DNA from: Candidatus Goldiibacteriota bacterium
GTDB lineage: Bacteria; Oederibacteriota; PGYV01; DSYL01
Reading direction: 5' to 3'
Assembly: GCA_026418955.1 (NCBI GenBank)
Contig: JAOAAI010000252.1
Coordinates: forward strand, 1-7,125
DNA length: 7,125 nucleotides
The position numbers and the translations under genes were made by a program. Numbering within the stretch: position 1 is the first letter of the stretch; the number at the start of each line of letters is the position of its first letter. Below are positions 1 to 5,873 of this stretch, piece after piece. Under the pieces are notes generated by a model. It was given only the letters and a program-made list of their open reading frames with translations, was not told the DNA's origin and did not search any database.

Positions 1-19
1 TATTTATATCTTTTATCAT
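1..19 (-). CDS. Start of an unidentified gene, cut by the window edge
   Basis: An ATG at 19-17 opens a frame reading M-I-K-D-I-N before the window ends. It is preceded by AAGAAGGTGA (34-25), a strong Shine-Dalgarno sequence five bases from the ATG, so a real start is likely. It lies just downstream of the tRNA-Val gene on the same strand, about 25 nt past the encoded CCA, with no separate promoter visible between them. It is therefore probably transcribed with the tRNA. Six residues do not allow any product assignment. Confidence 0.55.
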
Positions 20-44
20 AAAAATCACCTTCTTTTAAAAAAAA

Positions 45-121
45 TGGTGGGCGCAACTGGGGTCGAACCAGTGACCTTCAGCTTGTCGAGCTGACACTCT
101 AACCAGCTGAGCTATGCGCCC
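45..121 (-). tRNA. tRNA-Val (anticodon GAC), CCA encoded
   Basis: Read on the minus strand, the 77 nt fold into a complete class I cloverleaf. The acceptor stem is GGGCGCA (121-115) with TGCGCCC (55-49), the discriminator base is A, and CCA is encoded at 47-45. The D stem is GCTC/GAGT, the anticodon stem TCAGC/GCTGA, the variable loop AGGTC, and the T arm ACTGG-TTCGACC-CCAGT. The seven-base anticodon loop is TCGACAA, putting GAC (87-85) at positions 34-36: valine, reading GTC/GTT codons. A35, C36 and A73 fit valine identity. Oddity: position 33 is C (genomic 88) instead of the almost invariant T. A run of T follows the CCA. Confidence 0.95.
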
Positions 122-139
122 ACGCTATGATTAATATAA

Positions 140-167
140 ATTTTATTATATAATATAAGAGTGTCAA
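140..167 (-). promoter_or_regulatory. Sigma-70 type promoter of the tRNA-Val gene
   Basis: On the minus strand there is a perfect -35 TTGACA (167-162), a 16-nt spacer, and a -10 TAAAAT (145-140) that matches consensus at five of six positions. Transcription would begin near 133, giving a leader of about a dozen bases before the mature tRNA 5' end at 121. The -35 element lies at the putative left edge of the decayed insertion sequence, so it may be partly contributed by that element. Confidence 0.7.
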
Positions 168-176
168 GGAATTTTT

Positions 177-748
177 ATGTTAATTTTGGAAAAGTACAGG
201 CACATGATGGTTAAGCAAAAATAGTAAAATTAGGTATAATAATTAATAAAAGGATTGCCTACTTAAAGGCAATCCTTAAAAAAATATTTAAAAAATGTGT
301 TGTTTACTTTTATATTTACATAAGAAAAAAATGCTTGAATACTATCAAAATATAAATAATTACAAAAAATATATGAAAAATGTTTGACTTCTACTATTTT
401 TTGCTTTAGAAATTGTTTTAGTGGTATAAAAATACATCATAACAGAGACTTTTAAAAAAATTGAATCTTTAAGTCCTATTGTTAAATATATTCCTCCTAA
501 TACCCATAATGTTAACTCCGATTTTAAATCTTCTCTAAGATTAATTGAAGATGAGTTTTATTCTAAAGAAACCTTCTCCTCTAAACTTAACTTCTTAAAT
601 AAATCTAAAACTTTTCAATTGTTTTTTAATTTTACAAGAAAAAATTCTTATAAAGATTTTAAAATCTCCATCTGTTATATTATCTAAACACAACTTATCT
701 TACAATATCGCTTTTATTCAACATATTATCATTGATGGATTAATATAG
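177..748 (+). pseudogene. Broken DDE/integrase-core transposase remnant
   Basis: The best-preserved part is 445-687 in one frame. It contains I-P-P-N, then R-L-I-E-D-E-F-Y (538-561), then Q-L-F-F-N-F-T-R-K-N-S-Y-K. These recall, from memory, the C-terminal part of helix-turn-helix/integrase-core transposases. One extra A in the run at 661-664 shifts the frame. Reading then continues from 665 as S-P-S-V-I-L and so on to I-I-I-D-G-L-I and a TAG at 746-748. Upstream fragments look N-terminal: M-L-I-L-E-K-Y-R-H-M-M-V-K-Q-K (177-221, then TAG), N-S-K-I-R-Y in another frame (220-237), and M-L-E-Y-Y-Q-N-I-N-N-Y-K-K (331-369). R-N-C-F and W-Y-K at about 408-430 fit a helix-turn-helix. The DDE core between is deleted, and the usual V-E before the R-L-I-E-D-E-F-Y motif appears to be F-K. 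The family assignment is from recognition and was not searched. Confidence 0.65.
250..277 (-). terminator. Perfect 11-bp hairpin, possible terminator
   Basis: AAGGATTGCCT (250-260) and AGGCAATCCTT (267-277) form a perfect 11-bp inverted repeat around a 6-nt loop. On the minus strand the stem is followed by TTATTAATTATTAT, an imperfect U-rich tail, so it could stop readthrough from the ECF genes before the tRNA promoter. On the plus strand it is followed by A residues and would not terminate. It lies between the two N-terminal transposase fragments, so it may instead be a later small insertion or a repeat. Confidence 0.45.
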
Positions 749-830
749 ACAAAATTTCTCCTGTGAATATAATTAAATATAATTATCTGTACAATTATGG
801 CTTTATTCTCCCAAAAAATTAATTTTTATT

Positions 831-851
831 AAAAATGTAAAAAATTTTACA
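831..851 (-). terminator. Weak AT-rich terminator candidate after ecfT
   Basis: Five bases past the ecfT stop codon the minus strand reads TGTAAAATTTTTTACA (851-836), a stem of 6-7 bp made mostly of A-T pairs, followed by TTTTT (835-831). The position and T tract suit an intrinsic terminator of the ECF operon, but the stem is weak and such patterns arise easily in DNA this AT-rich. The stronger hairpin at 250-277 may be the effective stop. Confidence 0.35.
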
Positions 852-856
852 ATTTA

Positions 857-1633
857 TTATTTTTTAAAAAACAAAATTTTAGAATTAAATAATGTAATTA
901 AAATAATAATAAATAATATAAAAATTATATCATTTTTTCTGATTTTGTATTTATCTTTTATATTTATTTTATTATGTGGAGAGAAACCGCGCGTCTCAAG
1001 AGCAACTATTAAATTTTGTGCCTTTTTAACACCATTTAAAATAAGTGGAACTACAAGAGGAATATATGATAGAATTCTTTTTATAATACTTCCTTTTGAA
1101 ATATCATTACCCCTTGCTTTTTGTGCCTCTACAATTGTAAAAGCAGTCGTCGTAAACGAATCAACAAGTTTAAAAGAAAGTAAAACAGTAAAAGCCACTG
1201 GATAAGGTAAACCAAATAGTAAAAGTCCATAAGCAAAATCTTCATAAGAGGTTATACTCAAAAATAAAAGTCCGGCAAGAAGCATATTCAAGAATCGCAA
1301 TGAAAATAACGCAGCATAATATAATGCTCCTTTGTAATAATAAAAATTTTTATAAAAATATATTTTTTCATCACTTTTACTTTTATAGAAAAAAAACCAT
1401 AAAACAAAAGTCATAAAACCTATTAATAAAAACAAAAACAAAATTTTTTTTAAACTCAAAAGTGAATCTGATAAAATAAAAAAAATAAAAAGTAAAACGG
1501 ATATAATAATCATTTCAAAAATATTATTTATAATAAATATCATAAAAAACAAAAACATCACAAATAAAATTTTTATTCTTGGATCTAGTTCATGAAAAAA
1601 TGTTCTTTTATCCGTCCAGAAAAACACACTCAT
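857..1633 (-). CDS. ecfT: ECF transporter transmembrane component EcfT
   Basis: This 258-residue integral membrane protein is the scaffold that links the substrate-binding S component to the ATPases in energy-coupling factor importers. It begins with the conserved H-x-L-D-P-R-x-K motif (residues 14-21). Several hydrophobic segments follow, at about 21-55, 63-82, 103-127 and 137-156, with a last one at about 235-252. The cytoplasmic coupling region carries the two diagnostic short motifs, A-R-G at 173-175 and T-R-G at 214-216, which dock onto grooves of the two ATPase domains. Length is normal for the family. The ATG overlaps the TGA of the upstream ATPase gene (ATGA, 1633-1630), and GGAG at 1643-1640 lies six bases before the start, so translation is coupled but also has its own binding site. 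It is the last gene of the S-ATPase-T cassette. Substrate is set by the S protein, not by this subunit. Confidence 0.93.
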   Translation of the reverse strand: MSVFFWTDKRTFFHELDPRIKILFVMFLFFMIFIINNIFEMIIISVLLFIFFILSDSLLSLKKILFLFLLIGFMTFVLWFFFYKSKSDEKIYFYKNFYYYKGALYYAALFSLRFLNMLLAGLLFLSITSYEDFAYGLLLFGLPYPVAFTVLLSFKLVDSFTTTAFTIVEAQKARGNDISKGSIIKRILSYIPLVVPLILNGVKKAQNLIVALETRGFSPHNKINIKDKYKIRKNDIIFILFIIILITLFNSKILFFKK

Positions 1634-3243
1634 TTTTTACTCCAACAGGTTTTAAATTCCATTTCATTTAAAATAATTTTACCATTAATTCTATTTGTCA
1701 GTTCCATTATATCCGTTTTTTTCAGGTTTGATTTTTTTAATAACATGTCATTATTGAATACTTCCCGTTTATTGCCAAAAAATAAAATTTCTCCATTATT
1801 CATTAAAAGCATTTTGGTGCCATATCTAGAAATCACTTCTATATCATGGGTTATCATTAGAATTGTTTTTCCACTAGCATTCAATTCACATATAATTTGC
1901 ATAAGGGACTCAAGTGATGGATAGCCAAGCCCTGTAGTTGGTTCATCCATTATAAGAACATCAGGTTCACCAACAAGCAATGAAGCACAGGCAACTTTTT
2001 GTCTATCTCCTTTAGGCAAGTTAAATGGATCCGCATCTTTTTTTTCAAAAAGACCCATAACTTTTAAAATATTTTCTGTCTTTTCATTTATTATATCAGG
2101 TCTAAAACCAGATATTTTCAATATAAACGATACTTCATCAAAAACTGTTTCTGCAAATATCTGATTATCTGGATTTTGATAAATATATGATATTTTTAAT
2201 TTTTCATCTGATTTTATTATGTCTCCTTCATTTTTACCTATAGAAATAATGCCTGCTAAAATCTTCATAAGGGTTGTTTTACCAGAACCATTAGGCCCTG
2301 CAATTACAATAAAATCTCCTTTTTCAATTTCAAAATTTATATTATTTAAAACATAATTTTTATATCCTTTGTATCTATATTTTAAATTCTTTATGGAAAT
2401 TATTATCTCTTTATTATTATTTTTACTGTTGCTTATAATCTTTTCATATTCTTCTTCTTTAAAAATAAAATTTTCTTTTATATACACACAAGCATCGTTA
2501 ATAGAAGATGTTGGAAAAATCTTTTTTATAAATGGTATTGTGAGGCCAGCACTCTTTAAAATCTCTTCTTTTTTAAAAGGATCATTACCATCATAAATAA
2601 TTTCACCATCTTTAAGTATAATTATCCTAGTAAAAAAATCATAATAATCCAATGATTGTTCAAAAAATAAAATTGTTTTTTCTTCTCCTTTAAGAAAATC
2701 AATAATCTCATCCCTTGAAAATTGATCTATATCAGTAAATGGCTCATCTAATATTATAATATCAGGATCTGAAGAAAGTAGCGCAAGCAAAGCTACCTTT
2801 TGCTTTTCTCCACCTGAAAGTTCCGTTATATCCCGATCAAAAAACTTTTCTATTTTAAATTTTTCACTTAACTTTTTTGCAAAATTAAAAGCCTCTTTAT
2901 AAGGAGTATTCTTGTTAAGAGGATAAAAAATCAATTCTTCTTTAACCGTTGTTGTAACCAATTGCGATTCAAAATCCTGTAATAAAATTCCGACTTTTTC
3001 AAAAATTTGTTTTGAGGTCAAATTTTTAACATTGATATTAAATAAAAAAAATTCTCCTTCTAATATACCATTTTCTATTTTAGGTAATATGCCAGAAATA
3101 ATTTTTGAAATAGTTGTTTTACCTGCGCCATTTTTTCCAGCAAATAAAATTCTTTCCTTTTTGTCAATACAAAGGTTTAAATTTTTTATTACATATGGTA
3201 AATTTTGTTTATATTTAAAAGAAATATTTTTTAAATTTATCAT
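1630..3243 (-). CDS. ecfA: Fused double-domain ECF transporter ATPase (EcfA1-EcfA2 type)
   Basis: This 537-residue protein has two ABC ATPase domains in one chain and powers the ECF importer from the cytoplasmic face. Domain 1 has Walker A G-K-N-G-A-G-K-T (36-43), Q-loop Q89, signature L-S-G-G-E (142-146), Walker B ending D166-E167 and a D-I-D D-loop. At the H-switch position it has E195-Q196, with no histidine. Domain 2 has Walker A G-P-N-G-S-G-K-T (316-323), Q356, signature L-P-K-G-D (409-413), D433-E434, G-L-G in place of the usual D-loop aspartate (438-440), and a normal H466. A linker of about 60 residues rich in K, E and N joins the domains. The N-terminal ATG overlaps the S-component TGA (ATGA, 3243-3240). 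AAGGA abuts the ATG too closely to be a good binding site, which suggests reinitiation after the S gene. The closest alternative, a generic ABC ATPase, is unlikely given the adjacent S and T genes. Confidence 0.93.
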   Translation of the reverse strand: MINLKNISFKYKQNLPYVIKNLNLCIDKKERILFAGKNGAGKTTISKIISGILPKIENGILEGEFFLFNINVKNLTSKQIFEKVGILLQDFESQLVTTTVKEELIFYPLNKNTPYKEAFNFAKKLSEKFKIEKFFDRDITELSGGEKQKVALLALLSSDPDIIILDEPFTDIDQFSRDEIIDFLKGEEKTILFFEQSLDYYDFFTRIIILKDGEIIYDGNDPFKKEEILKSAGLTIPFIKKIFPTSSINDACVYIKENFIFKEEEYEKIISNSKNNNKEIIISIKNLKYRYKGYKNYVLNNINFEIEKGDFIVIAGPNGSGKTTLMKILAGIISIGKNEGDIIKSDEKLKISYIYQNPDNQIFAETVFDEVSFILKISGFRPDIINEKTENILKVMGLFEKKDADPFNLPKGDRQKVACASLLVGEPDVLIMDEPTTGLGYPSLESLMQIICELNASGKTILMITHDIEVISRYGTKMLLMNNGEILFFGNKREVFNNDMLLKKSNLKKTDIMELTNRINGKIILNEMEFKTCWSKK

Positions 3244-3794
3244 TCCTTATAAATCAATCCCATTTTTTCTATTCTCTTGTAAAGGAGTTTTAATAAAATA
3301 CTACCCAGAATTGAAGACATTACTGAATTGTTGATAAAAATTATTAAAAAAATTGCCATTCCAGGCGCTAGCTTTATTACTTCAACTCCTGCGCCTATTA
3401 TTACAGCACATACAAAACTGGAAATAATTGATATAAAAATAAATATTCCTATTTGTTTCACATCTAAAATTACCTCTGTCTTTATCAAAATATTCCATAA
3501 TTTATATGCTACATATGAAAAAAAGAAATTACCAATAAAACCAAAAATGCTACCAAGTGTAAGCATTCCAAAAAAATCAGCTATTAAATTACCTATTGCT
3601 GAGCCCCATGCAGCTGCAGGACCGAATAACACACCAAATAATACAGGAATCACACTACCTGGGCGTAATTCAGTCAAACCAGGTATTATCTGTATTGGTT
3701 TAAAAGGGATGAGCATGCCAGCATAAATTGCTGCTGTTATGGCAACCATAACAATTTGTTTTGTGCTATTGAAAACATTAAATATTTCTTTCAT
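3240..3794 (-). CDS. ECF transporter S component, substrate unknown
   Basis: This 184-residue membrane protein is the likely substrate-binding subunit of the ECF importer encoded by the next two genes. About six hydrophobic segments fit the S-component fold: roughly 12-30, 46-64, 66-80, 82-100, 113-135 and 142-172. Distinctive stretches are L-R-P-G-S-V-I-P (43-50), a small-residue-rich G-P-A-A-A-W-G-S-A-I-G-N-L-I-A-D (58-73) and G-S-I-F-G-F-I-G-N-F (81-90). The small residues suit packing against EcfT. I do not recognise a signature for riboflavin, thiamin, biotin, folate, cobalt or queuosine precursor, so no substrate is assigned. I chose the ATG at 3794 because AAGAGG (3806-3801) lies six bases upstream. 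A TTG at 3818, eight codons earlier, would overlap merR and has no better site. Its position as first gene of a linked S-A-T set suggests a dedicated transporter. Confidence 0.8.
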   Translation of the reverse strand: MKEIFNVFNSTKQIVMVAITAAIYAGMLIPFKPIQIIPGLTELRPGSVIPVLFGVLFGPAAAWGSAIGNLIADFFGMLTLGSIFGFIGNFFFSYVAYKLWNILIKTEVILDVKQIGIFIFISIISSFVCAVIIGAGVEVIKLAPGMAIFLIIFINNSVMSSILGSILLKLLYKRIEKMGLIYKE

Positions 3795-3800
3795 GTTATA

Positions 3801-3806
3801 CCTCTT
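3801..3806 (-). promoter_or_regulatory. Ribosome binding site fixing the S-component start
   Basis: AAGAGG on the minus strand overlaps the TAA stop of the merR gene (3807-3805) and lies six bases before the ATG at 3794-3792. It decides in favour of this ATG over the in-frame TTG at 3818-3816 and implies coupled translation of merR and the S-component gene. Confidence 0.7.
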
Positions 3807-4164
3807 AATTATTTTCAATTAGATTTAAAATTTCTTCTAGTTCTTTTTTTATATTTAACAATTTTTGTTCCTTTATTTTATTATCAAAACCAAAAAGTTG
3901 CATCTGTTCACCCTCTTTATTTGCTAAAATCTCCGTAAGTTTTCTCTTTGCTCCACTTATTTTATATTCATCCTCATAAAGTAATTTTTTAATAATAAAA
4001 ATAATATCTATTTCCTTTTTTGTATATTTTCTCTGTCCAACTCTATTTTTTAATGGTTTCAACTCATCAAAATTCTGTTCCCAAAATCTTATAACCGATT
4101 CTCGCACACCTGTAATCTGTGCAACTTCACGTATTGGATAGTACTTTTTTTCTTTTATTTCCAT
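3805..4164 (-). CDS. MerR-family DNA-binding regulator, short form
   Basis: This 119-residue protein has a MerR-type winged helix-turn-helix at its N-terminus. Y-Y-P-I-R-E-V-A-Q-I-T-G-V (8-20) is the helix-turn-helix, followed by R-F-W-E-Q-N-F (26-32), L-K-P (35-37) and the wing G-Q-R-K-Y (43-47). Next comes I-K-K-L-L-Y-E-D-E-Y-K-I-S-G-A-K-R-K-L (58-76), characteristic of the subgroup. The remaining residues are a linker and a charged, leucine-rich helix (about 95-117) likely to form the antiparallel dimer coil. There is no room for a large effector domain and no cysteine cluster for metal binding. The start is supported by GGAGG (4175-4171) six bases before the ATG. The gene ends 10 nt before the S component and its stop overlaps that gene's ribosome binding site, so it is probably cotranscribed with the transporter. 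Control of that transporter is inference; the target is not shown by sequence. Confidence 0.88.
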   Translation of the reverse strand: MEIKEKKYYPIREVAQITGVRESVIRFWEQNFDELKPLKNRVGQRKYTKKEIDIIFIIKKLLYEDEYKISGAKRKLTEILANKEGEQMQLFGFDNKIKEQKLLNIKKELEEILNLIENN

Positions 4165-4240
4165 AAAATACCTCCAGTATTATAATTTGAATCCTAATCA
4201 CAAATATAAATTTCAGATATTATTATTTATATATTTTTAT

Positions 4241-5242
4241 TTATGAAAGAAATTCATTCTCTGATTTTGGTGATCTACTCATAAGATCTGCCATAGATTC
4301 ATATATTGATTTATTTTTGTAAAGAACATTGTATACTTCTTCTGTTATTGGCATTTCCACTTTATATTTTTTTGACAATCTATAAGCAGATAAAGTTGTT
4401 TTCACACCCTCTGCTACCATCTCCATATTTTTTAAAATTTCTTTTATCTTTTTTCCCTTACCTAGTTCCTCTCCAACCATCCTATTTCTGCTTAACTTGC
4501 TAGAACAGGTAACAACTAAATCTCCTAGCCCTGAAAGGCCAAAAAATGTTTCGTCTTTTGCTCCCATTTTAACTCCGAGTCTTCTTATTTCTGCAAGCCC
4601 TCTTGTAATAAGACCTGCTTTAGTATTATCACCTATGCCTAATCCATCAAGTATGCCAGCAGCAATCGCAATAACATTCTTTAAAGCTCCACCTATTTCC
4701 ACACCTAGTACATCTTCATTTGTATATACTCTAAAATAATTTGTAAAAAAAATTGACTGAACTATTTTCGCTATAGAAATATCTTCTGATGCTGCGACAA
4801 CTGTTGTTGGAACTTTTCTTGCTACCTCTGCTGCAAGTGATGGTCCAGATAAAACCGCAATATCCACATCTTTTATAATCTCTTTTATCACCCGAGACAT
4901 TGTCAATAATGATCTTTGTTCAATACCTTTTGTAACACTTATAAATAATTTTCTTCTACAGTTGAATTTATTTATTTTTAATAAAACATTTCTCATAAAA
5001 TGTGAAGGAACGGCAAGAACAATAATTTCTGAACTTTCAATAGCGAGTTTTAAATCATTTGTTATTAAAATATCACGTGGTATTTTTATACCTTTTAAAA
5101 ATTTGTAATTTTCACGTCTCTGTAAAAGTTGTTCTGCATAATCTTTAAAATATTCAAATAAAATAACATTATTATGTCTCTCATTTAAAATAAGAGAAAG
5201 TGTTGTTCCCCATCCGCCTGCACCTATTACTGAAACATTCAT
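4241..5242 (-). CDS. gpsA: Glycerol-3-phosphate dehydrogenase [NAD(P)+]
   Basis: This cytoplasmic enzyme reduces dihydroxyacetone phosphate to sn-glycerol 3-phosphate, the backbone for phospholipids. The 333-residue length is typical. The N-terminal Rossmann fold shows G-A-G-G-W-G-T-T-L (7-15). A-V-P-S-H (77-81), T-K-G (104-106) and S-G-P-S-L-A-A-E-V (132-140) follow. The C-terminal helical catalytic domain has G-A-L-K-N (185-189, with the expected catalytic Lys188), G-D-N-T-K-A-G-L-I-T-R-G (204-215), G-L-S-G-L-G-D-L (235-242) and S-R-N-R (251-254). No key residue is missing. It starts 3 nt after the plsY stop codon and supplies the substrate that PlsY acylates, so the pair is one functional unit. 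Only a modest AAAGG-like binding site lies upstream inside plsY, consistent with translational coupling. Confidence 0.97.
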   Translation of the reverse strand: MNVSVIGAGGWGTTLSLILNERHNNVILFEYFKDYAEQLLQRRENYKFLKGIKIPRDILITNDLKLAIESSEIIVLAVPSHFMRNVLLKINKFNCRRKLFISVTKGIEQRSLLTMSRVIKEIIKDVDIAVLSGPSLAAEVARKVPTTVVAASEDISIAKIVQSIFFTNYFRVYTNEDVLGVEIGGALKNVIAIAAGILDGLGIGDNTKAGLITRGLAEIRRLGVKMGAKDETFFGLSGLGDLVVTCSSKLSRNRMVGEELGKGKKIKEILKNMEMVAEGVKTTLSAYRLSKKYKVEMPITEEVYNVLYKNKSIYESMADLMSRSPKSENEFLS

Positions 5243-5245
5243 AAT

Positions 5246-5872
5246 TTATTTTACCTTTTTCTTTGCCTTTATTTCAAATCTATTTTCATTTCCTGTAAGC
5301 AAACGTTTTATATTTTCTTTATGTTTATAAATGATAAATATAGATGCCAATAATGAAAAATATAATATAATATTTAAATATCCTGTTTCCCCATAAATAA
5401 AAACAAAAGCTGGAAATAAAATAGAAGCAATAATTGAACTAAGAGATATGTATTTAAAAAGAAAAAGAACAATTATAAAAATTATAAAACTAGAAATCAA
5501 TGAAATTGGAGCAAGTGCAAGAAAAACTCCAAACGATGTGGCAACACCTTTACCTCCTTTAAAATTTAAAAAAACTGTAAAGGTATGTCCAAGAATAGCA
5601 GCTATACCTGAAAAAATTGGTACTAGTAAAATATCCTTAAATAAAATTTTAGAAATAAATACAGGGAGATAACCTTTTAAAGCATCAAAAATTAAAACAA
5701 AAATAAACCATTTAATCCCAAGAACTCTGTTAACATTTGTAGCACCTATATTACCACTTCCAACAGTTCTTATATCTATTCCTTTTAATACTTTCACAAC
5801 AATATATCCTGTTGGAATGGATGCAAAAAGATATGTGAATAATAAAAATAAAATAATCCAAAAATATATCAA
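5246..5872 (-). CDS. plsY: Glycerol-3-phosphate acyltransferase PlsY (acyl-phosphate dependent)
   Basis: This inner-membrane enzyme transfers an acyl chain from acyl-phosphate to position 1 of glycerol 3-phosphate, the first step of phosphatidic acid synthesis in most bacteria. The 208 residues contain the three family motifs: G-S-G-N-I-G-A-T-N (38-46), G-H-T-F-T-V-F-L-N-F-K-G-G-K-G-V-A-T (95-112) and H-K-E-N-I-K-R-L-L-T-G-N-E (184-196). Multiple hydrophobic segments lie between them, and a lysine-rich tail ends the protein. In motif 2 a threonine (T99) occupies the position usually held by proline. The start is a TTG at 5872-5870, one base after the der stop codon. It is well supported by AAAGGAG seven bases upstream, and there is no ATG near the N-terminus that would keep the first membrane helix. 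It lies between der and gpsA in what looks like one transcript. Confidence 0.96.
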   Translation of the reverse strand: MIYFWIILFLLFTYLFASIPTGYIVVKVLKGIDIRTVGSGNIGATNVNRVLGIKWFIFVLIFDALKGYLPVFISKILFKDILLVPIFSGIAAILGHTFTVFLNFKGGKGVATSFGVFLALAPISLISSFIIFIIVLFLFKYISLSSIIASILFPAFVFIYGETGYLNIILYFSLLASIFIIYKHKENIKRLLTGNENRFEIKAKKKVK

Positions 5873-5873
5873 G

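Larger units (their letters stand above)
162..836 (+). mobile_element. Decayed insertion sequence (relic), boundaries approximate
   Basis: The interval between the tRNA promoter and the ECF transporter genes holds fragments of one transposase in the plus orientation (see the pseudogene entry). Possible terminal inverted repeats are weak. The reverse complement of 171-200 contains CTGTAC, CCAAAA, ATTAA and TAAAAAT in that order, and the same blocks occur in the same order, with longer spacing, on the plus strand from about 786 to 835. In such AT-rich DNA this could be chance. No target duplication was identified. The central part of the transposase, where the first two catalytic aspartates would lie, is absent, so the element cannot transpose by itself. 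Confidence 0.4.

Noticed and set aside
79..93. Near-palindrome CAGCTTGTCGAGCTG as an operator
   Set aside because: It is the anticodon stem-loop of the tRNA-Val gene.
177..224. A 15-residue peptide gene starting at ATG 177
   Set aside because: It has no ribosome binding site, and it fits better as the N-terminal fragment of the decayed transposase, continuing in another frame after the TAG.
3328..3726. A 132-residue open frame on the plus strand, and other plus-strand open frames opposite der, gpsA, the ECF genes and plsY
   Set aside because: They lie wholly or mostly antisense to genes with clear family motifs, show no recognisable domains of their own, and lack convincing ribosome binding sites.
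3795..3818. TTG at 3818 as the start of the S component, giving 192 residues
   Set aside because: It would overlap the merR coding end, and a well-placed AAGAGG six bases before the ATG at 3794 points to the shorter form.
4179..4184. TATAAT as the -10 box of a merR promoter
   Set aside because: Transcription would start inside the merR ribosome binding site (4175-4171), and no acceptable -35 lies 16-18 bases upstream. In this AT-rich gap the match is likely chance.
4165..4240. A riboswitch controlling the ECF transporter
   Set aside because: The gap is only 76 nt, almost all A/T, with no conserved stem set or motif that I recognise from vitamin-sensing riboswitches.
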